A stretch of 64,000 bases of DNA from Centroberyx gerrardi (Eukaryota; Chordata; Actinopteri; Beryciformes; Berycidae). The stretch covers positions 5,389,352 to 5,453,351 of the forward strand of contig NC_136005.1 in NCBI RefSeq assembly GCF_048128805.1. Reading direction: 5' to 3'. Every line of letters starts with the position of its first letter. Position 1 is the first letter of the stretch. A model generated the notes under the pieces. It saw nothing but the letters and a program-made list of their open reading frames with translations, did no database searches and was not told where the DNA came from. Shown piece by piece: positions 27,664-37,859 of the stretch. The position numbers and the translations under genes were made by a program.

Positions 27664-30151
27664 CCTCAGAATTGCTATCTCATTTTCACACCCAAATTGT
27701 ACTGTTTCCAGTGCTGAAAAACAAAAACTAGGAGGAAAAAAACTGTGTCCTTGTGTATTGCAATTCATATTGCAGTCACAATATTCAGCAACAGAGTCGG
27801 AATAGGATTTTTTGTCAGTATTATACAGAATTTACAAGGTGAATGCCCACAAAGAGTTACCCGTCTCCCTCCGGTTCCTTCATGCCAGTGCATTATGCTG
27901 TTACACTTACTTTACCTATTGTAACAGCATGGCTTCCCAGAAGCACAGATCCTGATGGTTAGTTAGTCTGTACTGTGCGTTACTGATGCATTCAATCAAT
28001 CAATAAAATACTCCTATAACTCCTACTAGTAAAACTACAAAAACAAACTTACCTGACAGGCCCACGACCTACACTGACATTTCTTACAGGTGACTCAGCA
28101 ACAACACACTCAGCATTTTTCAGATTCTAAGCTACTCTACATGAATAAATAGAGGGGGAATCTGCTGGGGGGTTGAAGGGGGTTGAGCACCTGGAAGAGA
28201 TCTCTGAAGGAGGGGTGGACTGCGGGGTTGGGGACGAAGGGCAGGGCGTAGTAAGGCAGGAACTCGGTGGTCTGGCTCAGCGCCGCCCCCCGAGTCTCCA
28301 GGTATTGCTTGAAGTGTGAGATCCTGTCCTCAAACTCGGCCCGGTCCTGGGGGACAGATTCAGGACACAAAGGTTCATTCCTAGACTGTGTTTCCCATAA
28401 CTTGATTTCTTTGCAGCTGCTTAGCACAATATCAAACAGGCTCGCCACCTCAGATTTTACTGACTTAAACTACTATACATTTAAAGCACTCCTTTCAACT
28501 GTATGATTTTGTCTCTTGGTCTGTCATCACCACAGATAATTAAACAAGTTGTAAATGTGCATTGGTAGAAACTGAATTGACACCCTGTGAAAACATGAAG
28601 AGCTCAAACTGAAATGACCTGCTCAGTGAAAGGCATGTTTCAAAGGTTAGGTTTGGGACGAATGAGCGCTCGCATAGCACAACAAGGACATCTGTTGGCT
28701 GAGGACAATTTGATGTCATGTGGTTTATAAAAGATGTGGTAGATAGCCCACTGTGTACAGCAAGTATGGGTGAAGAATGCCAGTAGCACAGCTTAGTGGA
28801 CATATTGTAAAATAGCACCTGATACTACACAGCTATGATGAGATATGTAAGACGTGATATGGCTTGAGAAACAGGACAGGGTTTTGGGAGTAGACAACAA
28901 AAAACAGTCTGCTCATGTTAGAAGAACATTAAAGAAAAAATCCCACCCTTGGATCATCAATCTGTGATGTCCATCACATTCCAGGAGTTCTTTTGTGACG
29001 TGTTGTTATTTACATTTTTGGTGAACCCACTTTCCTTCAACCTGCCTTGTCCACTTCTACTACAGTTAGTGATTTCCTACATTTCCTAGAATGATTTTCA
29101 CCATGTCTTGTGGCTGCGATGCATTCTGGTCTATTGAGGCTACTGTTGTTGGAGAAATCTCTTCCTCTTCTATGATGGATTTTTCCATCCAGTTTGATTA
29201 TTGAACATTGGTGCAAAATGGTGAGAAAGAAGTCATCACTCTTTGATTCTGAGGGACTGACACCAAAAACTGATGGTTACCGCTGATGTTTTAGATCGCT
29301 GAAATATTTTCCGCAATCAAGCTCCATTGTAGCTGCGCTGGAAATATCTTGACGTGACGTCATGTCGTCTAACTTTGGCCAATTATCAGTGGGAATAAAA
29401 CAATACACCCACAAACAACAAAATGGACCCAGAAATGCAAAGTCCATAGCTGTTTCTGAACAATGTTTTATAGAGGATTTTTCCTTTAAGCTTTTGGTCA
29501 TCTCTACATGTAGTTCTATGTGAAAATGTAAGCCACAAAAACAGACTGCGTCGAAAACAGACGTCTTAGGCTGCAGCGGTCTACGTACGTGTCTGCCCGG
29601 GTGGTTCTTCAGTGGGTAGATGGTAAAGTGGATGTGAAGGTAGAACTCCAGCCTCTGGGCCTGGGCGTCCGTGTCTCTGACCTCAGAGGGAACGTTCTCC
29701 GTCCACAGCTCAAAGAACACCTTGTGGTCTCCATCGTCAAAGGAGCTCAGGAGGTCTTTCTGTGGGGGAAAAGAGGGAGTGATGCAGCAGCTGGTTGGAG
29801 AAGGACAAGAATTCTGTAATACATGTTATCCAAAATACCACAAGTAAGAATTAAAATTACCTGAATGATGAGAATCTTTGAGTCTCGGAGAGTATTTCCT
29901 TGAGGCTTTGGGACGAGTTTGCCTTTGTTTTTGCACTCCTTGTCAAAACTGTGCACTGTCTCTTCGAATTCTCCAACCTTAAGGTACTGGCAAGACAAAG
30001 GAAAGATACCGAATAACTTAAAATGCAAGCACAGGTGGTATCAGAGCAGAACTGCATTCTGGGTGATGCTGCTTACCTCCTTGATCATGCCAAGAAGATC
30101 AGCCTCCATGGCCAAGATGTCCCCCATCTTGGCTGCCTCCCTGGAACTCAT
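851..30151 (-). CDS. armc9: ARMC9, LisH and armadillo-like basal-body protein (whole gene span)
   Basis: Family knowledge: ARMC9 sits at the ciliary basal body and axoneme, works with TOGARAM1 in ciliary stability, and is a human Joubert syndrome gene. Seen here: twenty exons from 30151 down to 7817 join in one frame into 664 codons. In order they give a LisH-like N-terminus (about residues 9-45), the LEFYLHIHF and [11 protein letters not shown] blocks, a coiled-coil/ERR segment (about 216-268), the [12 protein letters not shown] block, armadillo-like helices (about 350-560) and an acidic stretch. All junctions are GT-AG and all phases agree. An upstream in-frame TAA lies seven codons before the first ATG. 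Three more exons (4.1, 3.3, 0.9 kb) are phase-compatible with each other and are probably the tail; the link between 7817 and 4234 is missing. The final stop and polyA site were not identified. The gene is divergent from polr2h. Confidence 0.93.
1400..1848 (+). mobile_element. non-LTR retrotransposon (LINE) reverse transcriptase remnant
   Basis: Two overlapping frames give a typical LINE RT C-terminal region: [39 protein letters not shown], then after a frameshift near 1620 [19 protein letters not shown] and CLPLQNK. The frameshift and short length show a dead fragment. Confidence 0.75.
1849..3176. other. no gene recognised; armc9 intron if the 0.9-kb exon is real
   Basis: Mixed unique-looking sequence without a homologous reading frame. 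Confidence 0.5.
3177..3233. repeat. (TG)n microsatellite
   Basis: A slightly interrupted TG tract below the donor of the 3.3-kb armc9 exon. Confidence 0.97.
3273..3378 (-). CDS. armc9: armc9 probable C-terminal exon
   Basis: Between acceptor CACTCAG, abutting a 37-nt CA/TG repeat, and donor GTAAAC lies an open frame encoding [18 protein letters not shown] and [13 protein letters not shown]. It accepts phase 1 from the 4.1-kb exon and leaves phase 2. I see no strong homology, so the call rests on splice signals, phase and position. Confidence 0.5.
3383..3419. repeat. (GT)n microsatellite at exon acceptor
   Basis: A pure GT tract directly adjoining the minus-strand acceptor of the exon at 3273-3378. 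Confidence 0.97.
3560..3690 (+). mobile_element. L2-like LINE 3' tail
   Basis: TTTGTAAAGCACGCTGTGAC and a CTATATACAGTAAATCAAAG segment resemble the 3' ends of the other L2 fragments in this window (about 10060 and 41570). Confidence 0.5.
4020..4052. repeat. (AC)n microsatellite
   Basis: A pure tract 12 bases below the exon at 4065-4234. A separate (ACACAA)n tract lies above that exon at 4244-4276. Confidence 0.97.
4065..4234 (-). CDS. armc9: armc9 probable C-terminal exon (Ser/Arg-rich)
   Basis: An open frame encodes a Ser/Arg/Pro-rich tail with [15 protein letters not shown] and [16 protein letters not shown]. The donor GTGGGT leaves phase 1, which the next exon accepts. The acceptor is either GTGTAG at 4235 or GGCAG at 4217; both start in phase 2, so it cannot join directly to the exon ending at 7817 (phase 1). 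The low-complexity tail weakly resembles the SRPGSTASS end of mammalian ARMC9. Confidence 0.55.
4392..4703 (+). mobile_element. hAT-type nonautonomous element, copy 1
   Basis: Terminal inverted repeats CGGTGGTTCTCAACG and (reverse) CAGTGATTCTCAACC resemble hAT/Charlie ends. The element is flanked by a perfect 8-bp duplication CTATAAAG (4384-4391 and 4704-4711). No transposase frame is present. Confidence 0.88.
5463..5930. repeat. degenerate ACTTG/GAGACTTG minisatellite, two blocks
   Basis: Units such as GACTTGAGACTTGACTTG recur at 5463-5600 and 5795-5915, with about 200 bp of non-repetitive sequence between. Confidence 0.7.
7763..7791. repeat. (GT)n microsatellite
   Basis: A pure tract about 25 bases beyond the donor of armc9 exon 20. 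A CA tract lies on its other side at 7928-7951. Confidence 0.97.
7817..7916 (-). CDS. armc9: armc9 coding exon 20
   Basis: Thirty-three codons plus one base: [18 protein letters not shown] then [13 protein letters not shown], matching human IMTNTGK and [13 protein letters not shown]. The acceptor CGTCTAG lies close to a CA repeat. Donor GTAATG is inferred; it would leave phase 1. Confidence 0.88.
8514..8615 (+). repeat. GCTGCACTAGGCAAGA family, copy 1
   Basis: It reads TTTAAAGCTGCACTAGGCAA, then CTTATCAGCCTAAATCATGA, then TGGGGCTG and GAGCATCCCATT. Five related copies occur in the window. Confidence 0.7.
8650..8686. repeat. (TG)n microsatellite at donor
   Basis: A pure tract separated from the donor of armc9 exon 19 by six bases. 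Confidence 0.97.
8693..8791 (-). CDS. armc9: armc9 coding exon 19
   Basis: Thirty-three residues with [20 protein letters not shown] and LLTTEYLG, matching human [20 protein letters not shown] and LLTTEYLG. The donor GTAAGA lies six bases from a TG microsatellite at 8650-8686. Confidence 0.94.
9600..10118 (+). mobile_element. L2-type LINE 3' fragment
   Basis: It reads [20 protein letters not shown] then [14 protein letters not shown], the classic L2 RT C-terminal block, followed after a deletion by the GTAAAGCACGTCCTGG-type 3' tail and a short (ACTTG)n end. It lies in an armc9 intron. Confidence 0.8.
10560..10599. repeat. (CA)n microsatellite
   Basis: A nearly pure tract in an armc9 intron. 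Shorter CA/TG tracts lie at 10437-10456 and 10794-10816. Confidence 0.95.
10897..10949 (-). CDS. armc9: armc9 coding exon 18 (acidic)
   Basis: Seventeen codons giving an almost wholly acidic stretch, [17 protein letters not shown], equivalent to human ESDDDEDEDDEED. The acceptor is CCACCCAG, the donor GTAAGG, entry phase 1. Confidence 0.92.
11489..11579 (-). CDS. armc9: armc9 coding exon 17
   Basis: It encodes [18 protein letters not shown] then [12 protein letters not shown]. The acceptor TGTGTGTAG sits directly on a TG repeat; the next possible AG, seven bases on, would break the frame. The donor is GTCGGT. Confidence 0.9.
11583..11606. repeat. (CA)n microsatellite at acceptor
   Basis: It adjoins the acceptor of armc9 exon 17. 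Confidence 0.95.
11860..12110 (+). repeat. two-module interspersed repeat
   Basis: Two modules share TGCATCATCCCTC, AAGTTT, AAAAT and GGTGTCTCAGATAT-like strings (11885-11938 and 12014-12066), followed by GACGGATGGACGGACACAG. This is a common layout in fish interspersed repeats. Confidence 0.5.
12361..12435 (-). CDS. armc9: armc9 coding exon 16
   Basis: Twenty-five residues, [20 protein letters not shown] then EAREM, matching human [20 protein letters not shown]. The acceptor is TTTCCAG and the donor GTGAGA. Confidence 0.94.
12450..12485. repeat. (CA)n microsatellite
   Basis: Interrupted by CG. It lies 15 bases above armc9 exon 16. Confidence 0.95.
13071..13535. mobile_element. inverted-repeat element, copy 1 (partial)
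   Basis: It starts GCAGATTGGAGTTTTAGTTA, and its interior (CATTCATGAGCATGGCATTC; GGTCAGCTAGGCTAACTAGC) matches the reverse complement of 58583-59033. The right terminus is missing or degraded. Confidence 0.65.
13752..13776. repeat. (TG)n microsatellite
   Basis: Just below armc9 exon 15. Confidence 0.95.
13796..13872 (-). CDS. armc9: armc9 coding exon 15
   Basis: Twenty-five codons after a split Gly, including [16 protein letters not shown]. Both flanks have CA/TG microsatellites within about 30 bases. The acceptor is TTGCACAG and the donor GTGATA. Confidence 0.94.
13898..13948. repeat. (CA)n microsatellite
   Basis: A 51-bp pure tract, 25 bases above armc9 exon 15. Confidence 0.97.
15245..15384 (-). 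CDS. armc9: armc9 coding exon 14
   Basis: It encodes [20 protein letters not shown] and [17 protein letters not shown], the most recognisable ARMC9 segment (human [18 protein letters not shown]). The acceptor is CTCGGTAG and the donor GTACTC. Confidence 0.95.
16268..16392 (-). repeat. CTGGTAAxTTT / ACCAGCCA family, copy 4
   Basis: On the minus strand it reads GGGAAATAACCATCAGCCAC, then GCACTGGTATATTTTGAAAA and TGGCTGTTAAGTTT. It lies just beyond armc9 exon 13. Confidence 0.55.
16424..16547 (-). CDS. armc9: armc9 coding exon 13
   Basis: It encodes [15 protein letters not shown]... and [18 protein letters not shown], matching human GRLYLAQ and TRENVLGALQKFSLR. The acceptor is TCCTCAG and the donor GTATAG; it enters at phase 1 and leaves at phase 2. 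Confidence 0.94.
16629..16745 (+). repeat. GCTGCACTAGGCAAGA family, copy 2
   Basis: It reads TTTTAAAGCTGCACTGGGCA, then GTAAAAATGCACC, then ACTGGGGCTGCAACAGAGAC and GAGCATCCCATT. Confidence 0.65.
17279..17369 (-). CDS. armc9: armc9 coding exon 12
   Basis: Thirty codons plus one base, including [20 protein letters not shown], an armadillo-like helix conserved with human [19 protein letters not shown]. The acceptor is TTGACAG and the donor GTAAGT. Confidence 0.94.
18890..18982 (-). CDS. armc9: armc9 coding exon 11
   Basis: Thirty-one residues with [19 protein letters not shown], matching human [19 protein letters not shown]. The acceptor is TTTTCAG and the donor GTGGGA. Confidence 0.93.
19451..19562 (-). 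CDS. armc9: armc9 coding exon 10
   Basis: It encodes [20 protein letters not shown] and then ...LLLQALRW, a strongly conserved ARMC9 block. The acceptor AACCTCCAG accepts phase 2 from the 35-nt exon, and the donor GTGAGG leaves phase 0. Confidence 0.94.
19725..19759 (-). CDS. armc9: armc9 coding exon 9 (35 nt)
   Basis: A short 35-nt exon coding [11 protein letters not shown] and two bases of the next codon, matching human ASTMLRASLAP. The acceptor is CTCCCAG and the donor GTAAGT. Confidence 0.88.
21640..21865 (+). repeat. CTGGTAAxTTT / ACCAGCCA family, copy 1
   Basis: It shares GTGACTGGTAAGTTT, TCTACTAGCTCTTTGGCAGG and GCCGCTGTGGCCGTCGGAT with copies at 22878 and 32748. Confidence 0.6.
22878..23045 (+). 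repeat. CTGGTAAxTTT / ACCAGCCA family, copy 2
   Basis: It reads GGGTGGGAAGCTATCACCAG, then CTGCTGGTAAATTTTGAATA, TGGCTGGTAAGTTTGTCTCC and GCCACTGTGGCCGGTGGATG. Confidence 0.65.
23696..23794 (-). CDS. armc9: armc9 coding exon 8
   Basis: Thirty-three residues, [20 protein letters not shown] onward to TDFTRPGT, matching human [13 protein letters not shown]. The acceptor is TTCGCAG and the donor GTGAGT; phase 0 on both sides. Confidence 0.93.
24177..24334 (-). CDS. armc9: armc9 coding exon 7 (coiled coil)
   Basis: Fifty-two codons after a split Glu, including [16 protein letters not shown] and [20 protein letters not shown], the ARMC9 coiled-coil block. The acceptor lies ten bases from a CA/TG microsatellite, so TGTG repeats replace much of the usual pyrimidine tract. 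The donor is GTAGGG. Confidence 0.94.
24344..24377. repeat. (CA)n microsatellite at acceptor
   Basis: It lies about ten bases from the acceptor of armc9 exon 7. Confidence 0.97.
24854..24878 (-). CDS. armc9: armc9 microexon 6 (25 nt)
   Basis: A 25-nt exon encoding KEGGRTTK plus the first base of a GAG codon. Acceptor GACGCAG and donor GTAAAT flank it. It fills exactly the eight-residue gap between LLTLY and [10 protein letters not shown] where human ARMC9 has KENGQSNK, and it supplies the phase-1 base the next exon needs. It was placed by phase and homology, not by length. Confidence 0.85.
26626..26718 (-). CDS. armc9: armc9 coding exon 5
   Basis: Thirty-one residues starting [15 protein letters not shown] and ending [10 protein letters not shown] before donor GTATCC. 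This matches human DSWTPELKLKL and SNTPKLLTIY. Confidence 0.92.
27580..27663 (+). repeat. LINE-like 3' tail with (TATC)n
   Basis: TTTCCCTCTGGGATTAATAA is followed by a (TATC)n tail of about 40 nt (27622-27663). The same unit appears inverted at about 49350-49400. Confidence 0.6.
28191..28346 (-). CDS. armc9: armc9 coding exon 4
   Basis: Fifty-two residues with the highly conserved blocks [19 protein letters not shown] and [14 protein letters not shown], ending RDLFQ before donor GTGCTC. The acceptor is CCCCCAG and both ends are phase 0. Confidence 0.95.
28929..29489. mobile_element. TTAA-flanked nonautonomous DNA element, copy 1
   Basis: The ends read TTAAAGAAAAAATCCCACCC and (reverse) CTTAAAGGAAAAATCC, both with TTAA. 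It is the inverted, shorter relative of 40911-41826. TTAA targets suggest the piggyBac or Kolobok groups. It lies in the armc9 intron between coding exons 3 and 4. Confidence 0.7.
29589..29759 (-). CDS. armc9: armc9 coding exon 3
   Basis: Fifty-seven residues including KVFFELW and [15 protein letters not shown], diagnostic of ARMC9. The acceptor is CCCACAG. The donor GTACGT was chosen because it joins GRH to [13 protein letters not shown] in the next exon, matching the family alignment. Confidence 0.93.
29861..29986 (-). CDS. armc9: armc9 coding exon 2 (LisH region)
   Basis: Forty-two residues, starting [19 protein letters not shown], which matches the LisH-type helix pair of ARMC9 (human YLDFAEFEDTLKTFSKECK). 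The acceptor is TTGCCAG, the donor GTAATT, and both ends are phase 0. Confidence 0.92.
30077..30151 (-). CDS. armc9: armc9 coding exon 1 (start codon)
   Basis: It encodes 25 residues beginning [20 protein letters not shown]. The second ATG (30127) matches the start of mammalian ARMC9; the first (30151) adds eight residues and has an in-frame TAA 21 nt upstream. Which ATG is used is uncertain. The donor is GTAAGC and the exon ends in phase 0. Confidence 0.88.
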
Positions 30152-30942
30152 GTGAGCGCCCAAGACCTTTTATAATGCCTACTGACAGTGAAGATCCATA
30201 CTCCCATTAAAAAGCTTTTGTTATGCCAGTGAGCACTCTAGAGGACCTGCAGGGGCAAGACATGCATGTTACTATTATTAGTATTAGTGTTGTTGCTATT
30301 ATTGTTGTGAGATGTTTGTTATGACATGACATGCATTTTTTTGTGTCCAAATCAATTGTCTTCCAGAGAAAATAATCAAAGAAACACAATATCTAGCTAC
30401 TTCATTACAAACCACTTTCTTTTTAAATGCAATTGATACTGATTTTTTGGAGTCTTGATGTACCAAAGTCCAAAAAACTGCAATAAAAAGGTTAATTTTC
30501 TCAATAATATTCTTGATCAAACAGTTAACGTTAGCTACATGCATTTTAGATGCTACAGTGATCAATGTGTTTAGGTTTTCAGTACCGTTAGCTGGTGGTA
30601 AATAGAGTGAAAGTGCATCACTTAAATGTTTTATACGGTTGCTCCACTTTCTCTCCAATTTCAGGGTGTTAAGATAAGAAATCTTGTTAAATATTTAAAG
30701 AATGCCATTTTAAAAGCTACAAAACAAATATGTGTACACAGAATGTATTCTTGTGGACTTCAAATAGCATTTTAAAGACTATTTTTTTTCTGGCTGCATT
30801 TCAGTACTAAAGTGAACTTGTGGACTCCAGCGACACCGTTAGTAAAATGTGGCAAGCTAACGTTAGCTGCCAAGCTAATCAGTTAACGTTATCTAGAAAG
30901 GTAGCGTTAGTAAAACCGTAACGAGAATGTATTAGCCTCACC

Positions 30943-31050
30943 TTTTTCGCATATCATTTATCTTGTGAATGTCAGTTTATATGCCAAAACGTTAGCTGAT
31001 CATCCGCAACTGGTACGTATGCAGTCCATATTCTGCAGGGATTTGGTTAA
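30943..31050 (-). other. armc9: possible armc9 noncoding first exon
   Basis: A good minus-strand donor (AAAAAG then GTGAGG) ends at 30943, upstream of the coding start. No transcript boundary is visible, so the upper limit is a guess. Confidence 0.3.
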
Positions 31051-31690
31051 ACCGATGTGTGGCTAAAAACAACAAAAGTCAACCAGTACATTAGCTAGCA
31101 ACCGTGCACAGAAAGGACGCCGAAACACCTAGCAACCACATTATTGTGAAACCCAGGCTGGAAAGTGGAGACAAGTGTCGTAAATAACGACCAGGTTTGC
31201 ACAGCACATGGAAAAGGTGATATTATCTTCAGCAAAACAAAAAAGGATAGCTGTGGTGTTTCTGTAAAAGGTGGAAACTGCTACAGTAATATTGTGCAAT
31301 TTTATTCAGTATTTACCAGTCTCTCGAGTGAAATCTGACTCGTTTCGCGTCGTCCACATCGTAAAGCGTAATAGTTATGTGTTTTGAATATGGATATTTA
31401 GATATACATCTCTGGGGATCATCATCATGGGTTTAAACAAAGGTGTTCATCAAATGTCACCCAACGATTTTTCAATCTGAACAGATTTTTTAAAAACATT
31501 TGCTCTGGTTCTTCTCGGCTCTTTGGATTTTTCACCCGGAAGAGATTGTGCAGTTCGCGTGTCAAAGGTTGAGCACATTGTCCCTGCGCGGCACAGTTGA
31601 TTTGACATAGTAATGAATGAAACTTTACTCAAATAAGTTATTTAACACATACTATAACACACTCTGCAACCGAGAGTAACTGCTGCGAGG
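30960..31690. promoter_or_regulatory. shared divergent promoter of armc9 and polr2h
   Basis: The two genes start head to head. The armc9 coding start is at 30151, with a likely leader donor at 30942, and the polr2h leader donor is at 31729. No TATA box is evident. A bidirectional promoter is inferred from geometry only; no transcription factor site is claimed. Confidence 0.5.
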
Positions 31691-31728
31691 TCAGAGTGGG
31701 CACTATAAAGAATTTCATCTCGTTTTAG
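31600..31728 (+). other. polr2h: polr2h noncoding first exon (3' end defined)
   Basis: TTTTAG is followed by a consensus donor GTAAGT at 31729. The next exon begins at 32618 with 23 nt of leader before ATG. The transcription start is not determinable, so the left limit is approximate. Confidence 0.5.
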
Positions 31729-32475
31729 GTAAGTTTGGGGAATTTTTACGAGCAAAACAAGCTAATGCTAAGAGCTAACCAGAGCCAAGAGACACTGTAA
31801 CGTTAATGTTAGCTAACGTAATCAACCCACAGTACAGCCTCAAAACTGCCAGGCAGTGTTGAATTGGTGTTAAGTAATTATCTTTTAGTAACTAATGAAT
31901 ATTACTACAAATAGTTAAAATGCTGCTCATCTTCATGTTGGAATTTACAACCTGCCGACTTGACATGATGGATGCCGTGTTGTGGAGTATTTTTAGTTAA
32001 TGTAATTAAAGTTAAAGTCTAACTACATTTTGCAGTATCTTGGTGGTAATTCAAATTGTAAAAAAAAAAAAAAAAAGATGTAATAGAAAAGTAATAAGAC
32101 ATCCAAGTTGACAGGTTCAGCTGAATGTTCGTGCCATTGTTGTGGCCTAGTTGGTAAATAGTTGAAAGTTCAGGAAAACATTACATAGTAAAGAAAGTAA
32201 AATTTGTATCTCTTCTGTGATGATCCAGGGTCATTTGGTTTGTGTTGATGTTCATACTGTAGTTTCTGGAAATCTGTAACAGTTGGCCATTAGAAACACA
32301 GTGAACATTCAATGAACTTTATTTCAGATAAAGTACAATTTTTGTTAACATCCTAATCAGTGGTGTTTTACAAGTGTTATGGTTTTCAGTCAACCAAATA
32401 CTATTTCTCTTGAGGTTATCTTTGCTGAAGTTAAACTTCTTCCAATATGAAGTAACTACTAGCCTGTAAAACTAG

Positions 32476-34523
<2,048 letters not shown>

Positions 34524-34820
34524 AACACAACTGTGCCTCCACCCCTCCCACCCCGGTTCTTCCACTGCCACAGTCAGCCATGCAGTCACACTGAACTGCA
34601 AACTGATAGCATCCATACTCCCAAGTATGGAGCGCATGGCCATCTCCAAACGAAGCTCAGAGAGGACACGGAGGCTGTAGAATATTTTGTTTTTTACTCT
34701 TGGTTACAAAATGGTTCCTCCGAGGAGACGGACTGCTGACCAAAGACTGTGACGCTAAAGAACCGCAGCAACCTCCATCTGCTGCTAAACTGTAAATAAA
34801 GATGTTTTTTTATACAAAAT
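34524..34820 (+). other. polr2h: polr2h 3' untranslated region with polyA signal
   Basis: The region follows the stop codon. AATAAA at 34795-34800 is a canonical polyadenylation signal, and cleavage is expected about 15-25 nt later. Confidence 0.8.
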
Positions 34821-35970
34821 GAGTCTGGGATGGTCAGTCACCTGAGATCATAGTTGAATGACTTTTTCCTATATTTTATGCTGACTTGTTTATTCTTTTA
34901 GGTTTTCTTCGACCACGTACATCTGAAAGTGCTCAGCTGCTCTTTCGCCCCATTTCAAACGTGTTGAATTAGGTTATTATTTTATTTGAACCCTTCTGTC
35001 ACACATGCATTTTGAATATTGAACTAAACATGCGGAATGCTTGATTTGTGATACTGGATGTGTTAAATGATTTGTCTGTGTATACTTGAAAGAGTTTAAG
35101 TGTCAGGAATAACAAGTGAAGCACACCTCAAACTTGTTCGAACTACAAATGGTTAAAACCTTTTCTTTAAAATACATTCTAGCCCTGGCCTGTAGTTCTG
35201 TTTTTGTTGCCAGCCTTTTTCCTGAAATTAAATTAGCTTCTGGGGCTTTTGGCCTTTTCTTTTCCTTTGCCATTATTTTTTTTTATTTTCTGAGACTCCA
35301 TACAGCTCCACTTTTTTTTTCATCTAAACCTTTTTTTTTCATCTCCTTTGAAGACACTGACAGACCCCAGAGAAAGCAGCCTTTGAGTGCTGAAAGTCAA
35401 AACCTTTGAAGTCCTTCAAATGTTGATTGAATGCTCTGGCAAGTATTTCATGGAATAAAATTTTTGCTCCAGGCTCCCAGATGGGGTTTTATAGGTTGCT
35501 CAGCTTGAGGCAATTGTTCTGTATTTGCTTGGATGGCAGCAAACTAAAATGCGGACGCTCACCAGACTGAAATTGAATTAAAGGTGGAGCTGAAAGAGGC
35601 AGCTTGTGTGTGTGACACAGGCTTCTCAGTGTCGACTCGACGGTAATAGATGTCACAGGATGGGGAGTAACACTGCCGCTGATGCAGGCTCCTGGTATGA
35701 GCATGGGAAGACGAGACCATTAGGTTTTAACCCACGTGGGTCCGGGTGAGACCGAGTGTGGAACTTGTACCGTTGAATGTAGAAGCCTATGCCCTTAAGA
35801 AAAAAAAAACAATCCTATAAGAAATATTAGAAGGATACTGTACATACAAATATCACAGCAAGTCCCTATAGGAATATTATGGTGCTACCATAGAAGATAA
35901 TAACAAAGTATCATAACCTCGCTGTAAACTCACTATTGAATTCCACAGACACACTTTAAGTCAATATTAT
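34821..35970. other. intergenic DNA after polr2h
   Basis: AT-rich sequence with T-tracts near 35270-35340. CCCACGTGGG at about 35731 is a self-complementary E-box. No gene is supported. Confidence 0.6.
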
Positions 35971-35976
35971 AGGAAG

Positions 35977-36514
35977 TAGGGTTCAATTGATATGTGTTTT
36001 TGAAGGCAGATATCAATATATTTTTGTATTGAAGCTGCAAATATTTGATATTCAATATCTATAAAATGGATGTGTGTTTCATGACTAAAATTCACAAAGG
36101 ATTCAGTGTTTTCCCCCCAGAATTTTATTCTTGTCAGGGTGGAAAAGCCTCTGAAACAGCATTTAGACCATCATGGGACACTAAAACTCTCCACTGAAAC
36201 CTAAGCTAATGAAATTATTTTAGTATTAGTAGCTCTTTAAGGCAGAGTGACCCACCACATATATTCAATGAGTTGGTAAACTCAGAGATATATTGCTGAG
36301 TTAGAAGAAGAATTTATTTACAAAAAACATCATTGAGCAATTACATTAAAAAAATAAAAATGCAAAGAAAATGAAATTAGGTTTTACAGACTGTTAGTCA
36401 GTGAGGAACCTCCATCATATTGGTGACTGATGACATGACTGGTTGATATCTGATATTTAATAAAAGCCCAATACCCACCTGATATCTGCAAACCAACATA
36501 TCAGTCCAACCCTA
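35977..36514. mobile_element. hAT-like nonautonomous element, copy 1
   Basis: The terminal inverted repeats are TAGGGTTCAATTGATAT and (reverse) TAGGGTTGGACTGATAT. Degenerate 8-bp flanks ATAGGAAG and ATAGGGAT are compatible with an old hAT duplication. An inverted relative lies at 53050-53583. Confidence 0.7.
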
Positions 36515-37318
36515 ATAGGGATATTTTAGTTCATTAGGGTAGTTTGTCTGAGATCACATCATCAGCACCTATATAGATATATAGATAGTATTCTTTCTAC
36601 ACAAGAATATAAGTGTGATTAACTGTCTCAAGCTTTTGTTGACTTTTAACAGTCTATTTTCAGTGTTTATAGCAGGCCAAGTCTCCAGGGCACAAGAGTG
36701 ATATTTATTTTAGAACAAGTGGAACTGCTTCTCTAAATCGGCCAACACTAACAAAAAATCATTCTGGACTTGTAATGTGCCTTTGGTTCTCAAATATAGT
36801 GACCTTATTTTTTTATATATATATATATCCTATGGTATTGGTAACTCTGTGGTATAATTTTTGGACTTGTAGTTGCATCATATTTTGAAATTTTGCTGAG
36901 ATATTTGTATGGATACCCTGGTGCACTTGATTAGGATGTCTAATAGGTCTTTTTCATAAAGGTCAACCTGTCTGACTTTTAACTCACTGAAATTAAAGCC
37001 ATTTTGATTAGTTAGAGAAAATAGTGACTTTCTTGTCAAGTGAGTATTAAAGAATATGTCATGTGATGCTGTATACTGACATCATGGCATCACTAATCTC
37101 CTAGCAGCCATGGCTAGTGCTGTCATGGAGGTCCAGTGAAGAACTGGCAGTGTACACCTGTGGAACAGGTGTGGACAAAAACATACTGTTTTATAAGGTA
37201 GATTTGTTTAAAAAATAGTTAGTTAGTTAGTTAGTTTAGGGACCATAGTCTCTTCTCTAAACACTGACTCTTCTCTTTACTGATAACTACTAGCCACTAC
37301 TCAGCTCATACATTAAAC

Positions 37319-37648
37319 CAGTGGTTCTCAACGTGGGGTCCGGGGACCACCAGGGGTCCTTGAGGTGGTTCCAGGGGGTCCCCAGCAAATTGGTGAAGTG
37401 TTAAACTTCACCATTAGTTAACACAATTAGAGAATGTAGAAGAATGACTATTTTGATCATAGTTTCACTGTTATCTCTCTGCCTACAATATATATAGTCA
37501 TGGAATTCTGGACTAAATCATATCTATAACAATAAAAAATATTCTCAGATTTGCGTCCGAGAGACAAAATCTGTTCAAATGGGGGTCCATGGCACTAATG
37601 GGTACTGAATTAGAGGTCCTTGATATGAAAATGGTTGAGAATCACTTG
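37319..37648 (+). mobile_element. hAT-type nonautonomous element, copy 2
   Basis: Same family and orientation as the copy at 4392. It starts CAGTGGTTCTCAACGTGGGG, ends GGTTGAGAATCAC(T)TG, and is flanked by 8-bp duplication CATTAAAC (37311-37318 and 37649-37656). Confidence 0.88.
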
Positions 37649-37859
37649 CATTAAACAATGTACAAGACAGCGTTACAACAGTAGTGATGGTTAGTAACAT
37701 TATCGAAACACAAAATCGATTAGATTTATCAGTGGGGAGATGATCAGTTCACTGTCAAAAACAGCACAGGAATTAAAAACGTTCATTGGATTCTTCTGAT
37801 ACAGTCGAGTTGTCGGTAGGGCTGGGTTAGGTTAGACAGATCAGGTTACAGTGTTGACA

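Noticed and set aside
29355..29362. TGACGTCA cAMP-response element
   Set aside because: It sits inside a transposon-like element in an intron, so a single 8-mer is weak evidence for regulation.
30830..31120. Clustered AACGTTA/GCTAACGTTAGC motifs as a regulatory code
   Set aside because: The motif recurs elsewhere in the window (for example about 31800) and is common in fish DNA, so no special role can be supported.
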